Under the pieces are notes generated by a model, which was not told where the DNA came from, did no database searches, and worked only from the letters and a program-made list of their open reading frames with translations. From positions 1-7,596 of the forward strand of contig JAVVFH010000166.1 in assembly GCA_032250585.1 (NCBI GenBank): a stretch of 7,596 nt of DNA. The letters are read 5' to 3'. Within the stretch, counting starts at the first letter, position 1; each line of letters opens with the position of its first letter. A program made the position numbers and the translations under genes. The DNA comes from JAVVFH01 sp032250585 (GTDB taxonomy: Bacteria > Pseudomonadota > Gammaproteobacteria > Xanthomonadales > SZUA-36). Below, in pieces: positions 6,336 through 7,596 of the stretch.

Positions 6336-7596
6336 GACGCACGCCGATAATTTTTGTTCTTGTATTGTTCGCATTCGCGGCTTTTGCCGCGGTGGAAACC
6401 GATCGGCCGCTGAAGCTCGCGCCGGACATCGAGCAACGCTACGCCGCCAGCCTCGCAACCCGTTTCCTGACCAATTTTCACTACCGGAACACCCGGCTGG
6501 ACGACGAATTGTCCAGTAAAATCTTTGACACTTACCTTGGCCTGCTCGACCCCAACAGGGTCTATTTCCTGGCCGACGACATCGCCAGCTTCGAGCGTTA
6601 CCGCAACGGTCTCGACGATGCCCTGCGGCATTCGGACGTGCTGCCGGCCTACGAAATCTTCAACGTCTACGCCGAGCGGATCGGTCAGCGGGTCGACTAC
6701 GCCCGTCAGCGGGTCGCCGAGCCTTTCGATTTCACCGTTGACGAGTATTTCATTTACGACCGTGAGGATGCGGACTGGATTGCCAGTGCCGAAGAAATGG
6801 ATGAATACTGGCGCAAACGCGTCAAGAATGACTACCTGCGCCTGAAGCTGACGGACAAGGACGAGGAAGCCATCGTCGAGACCCTGCTTGAACGCTACGG
6901 CAACCTCGAGCGGCGCATCAATGAACTGAACGTCGAAGACGTGTTCCAGTTCTTCATGAATGCCTTCGCGCAGTCCATCGAGCCTCACACCGCGTACCTG
7001 TCGCCGCGCAGCTCGGAAAACTTCGAGATTTCGATGAAACTCTCACTGGAGGGTATCGGTGCCCTGCTGGGCCGGCAAAATGAGTACACCTATATTTCAC
7101 GGGTGGTGCCCGGCGGGCCGGCCGCCAAAGATGGCCGCCTCCAGGCCGGCGATCGCATCACCGCCGTCGGGCAGGGCCGGGACGGCAAACTGGTCGACGT
7201 GATCGGCTGGCGCGTGGACGACGTGGTCGAACTGATCCGCGGGTCAAAGGACACGGTGGTTCGTCTGCAGGTTCTGCCCGAGGACGCAACGGTCAGCGGG
7301 CCGACGCACGTGATCGACATCGTGCGCAACGAGGTAAAACTCGAGGAGCAGGCCGCCAGCAGTGAGGTCATCGAAATACCCGGCAAGAACCCGGATGACC
7401 CGCCGCTTAAAATTGGTGTCATCGACCTGCCGGTGTTCTACATGGATTTCAGCGGCCGGGCTCAGAACAAACCGGATTACCGCTCCAGCACCCGCGATGT
7501 GCGTCGCCTGATTGGCGAACTGGAAGAGCAGGCGGTGGCGGGCATCGTGGTGGACCTGCGCAATAACGGCGGCGGCTCACTGCTGGAGGCGACCAC
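6332..7596 (+). CDS. prc: Tail-specific (C-terminal processing) protease Prc, truncated by window end
   Basis: The frame is open from GTG 6332 to the end of the window (421 complete codons); E. coli Prc has about 680. Prc is a periplasmic S41-family serine protease that degrades or trims proteins from their C-terminus; in E. coli it processes PBP3 and, with NlpI, degrades the wall hydrolase MepS. The N-terminus (RRTPIIFVLVLFAFAAFA) is a signal peptide. The tail-specific-protease N-terminal helical domain follows, including LGLLDPNRVYFLADDI. A PDZ domain spans about 234-318, with GIGALLG from 241, then VVPGGPAAKDGRL and VDVIGWRVDDVVELI, all close to E. coli Prc. The protease domain begins after this and shows VDLRNNGGGS, with NGGG at 412-415. 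The catalytic serine and lysine lie beyond the window, so activity cannot be confirmed. Prc stands apart from lipA by 148 bp and probably has its own expression control. Confidence 0.94.
   Translation, partial: MRRTPIIFVLVLFAFAAFAAVETDRPLKLAPDIEQRYAASLATRFLTNFHYRNTRLDDELSSKIFDTYLGLLDPNRVYFLADDIASFERYRNGLDDALRHSDVLPAYEIFNVYAERIGQRVDYARQRVAEPFDFTVDEYFIYDREDADWIASAEEMDEYWRKRVKNDYLRLKLTDKDEEAIVETLLERYGNLERRINELNVEDVFQFFMNAFAQSIEPHTAYLSPRSSENFEISMKLSLEGIGALLGRQNEYTYISRVVPGGPAAKDGRLQAGDRITAVGQGRDGKLVDVIGWRVDDVVELIRGSKDTVVRLQVLPEDATVSGPTHVIDIVRNEVKLEEQAASSEVIEIPGKNPDDPPLKIGVIDLPVFYMDFSGRAQNKPDYRSSTRDVRRLIGELEEQAVAGIVVDLRNNGGGSLLEAT

Noticed and set aside
6272..6988. - strand frame of 238 codons opposite the start of prc
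   Set aside because: The opposing + strand frame encodes a clear signal peptide and Prc N-terminal domain; the antisense product is unrecognisable.

Overview
The window reads as chromosomal core DNA of a GC-rich Gammaproteobacterium. The evidence is gene order and protein similarity as I remember the families: a PBP2 tail, rodA, mltB, rlpA, dacA, ybeD, lipB and lipA in the classical gammaproteobacterial order, then a Prc-type tail-specific protease. I cannot place the genus. All genes are on the + strand and no mobile element, RNA gene, CRISPR array or phage gene is visible.

Layout. Positions 1-89 are the last codons of mrdA (PBP2), whose stop overlaps the rodA start by four bases. rodA (86-1177) is followed by a 53-bp gap, then mltB (1231-2226), which overlaps rlpA (2223-3020) by four bases. 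After 26 bp comes dacA (3047-4240), which overlaps ybeD (4227-4502). lipB (4514-5203, possibly from 4499) and lipA (probably from TTG 5200) close the run, again with short overlaps. A 148-bp AT-richer gap (6184-6331) separates lipA from prc (6332 to the window end, truncated). This gap holds an inverted repeat and a 22-codon reading frame that runs into the prc start.

How the genes work together. PBP2 and RodA form the elongasome's peptidoglycan synthase. MltB and RlpA are lytic transglycosylases and DacA trims the terminal D-alanine of the stem pentapeptide, so one operon carries wall synthesis, cleavage and maturation. YbeD is a small DUF493 protein that usually sits beside lipB. LipB and LipA transfer octanoate to lipoyl domains and insert the two sulfurs. 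Prc is a periplasmic protease that in E. coli processes PBP3 and degrades the wall hydrolase MepS, so its place beside a wall cluster makes functional sense.

I see no previously undescribed system here. All the long genes have complete recognisable motifs within the window. The points worth a second look are small: the lipA-prc gap, several unusual or ambiguous starts, an uncertain lipobox in MltB and a compact RlpA.
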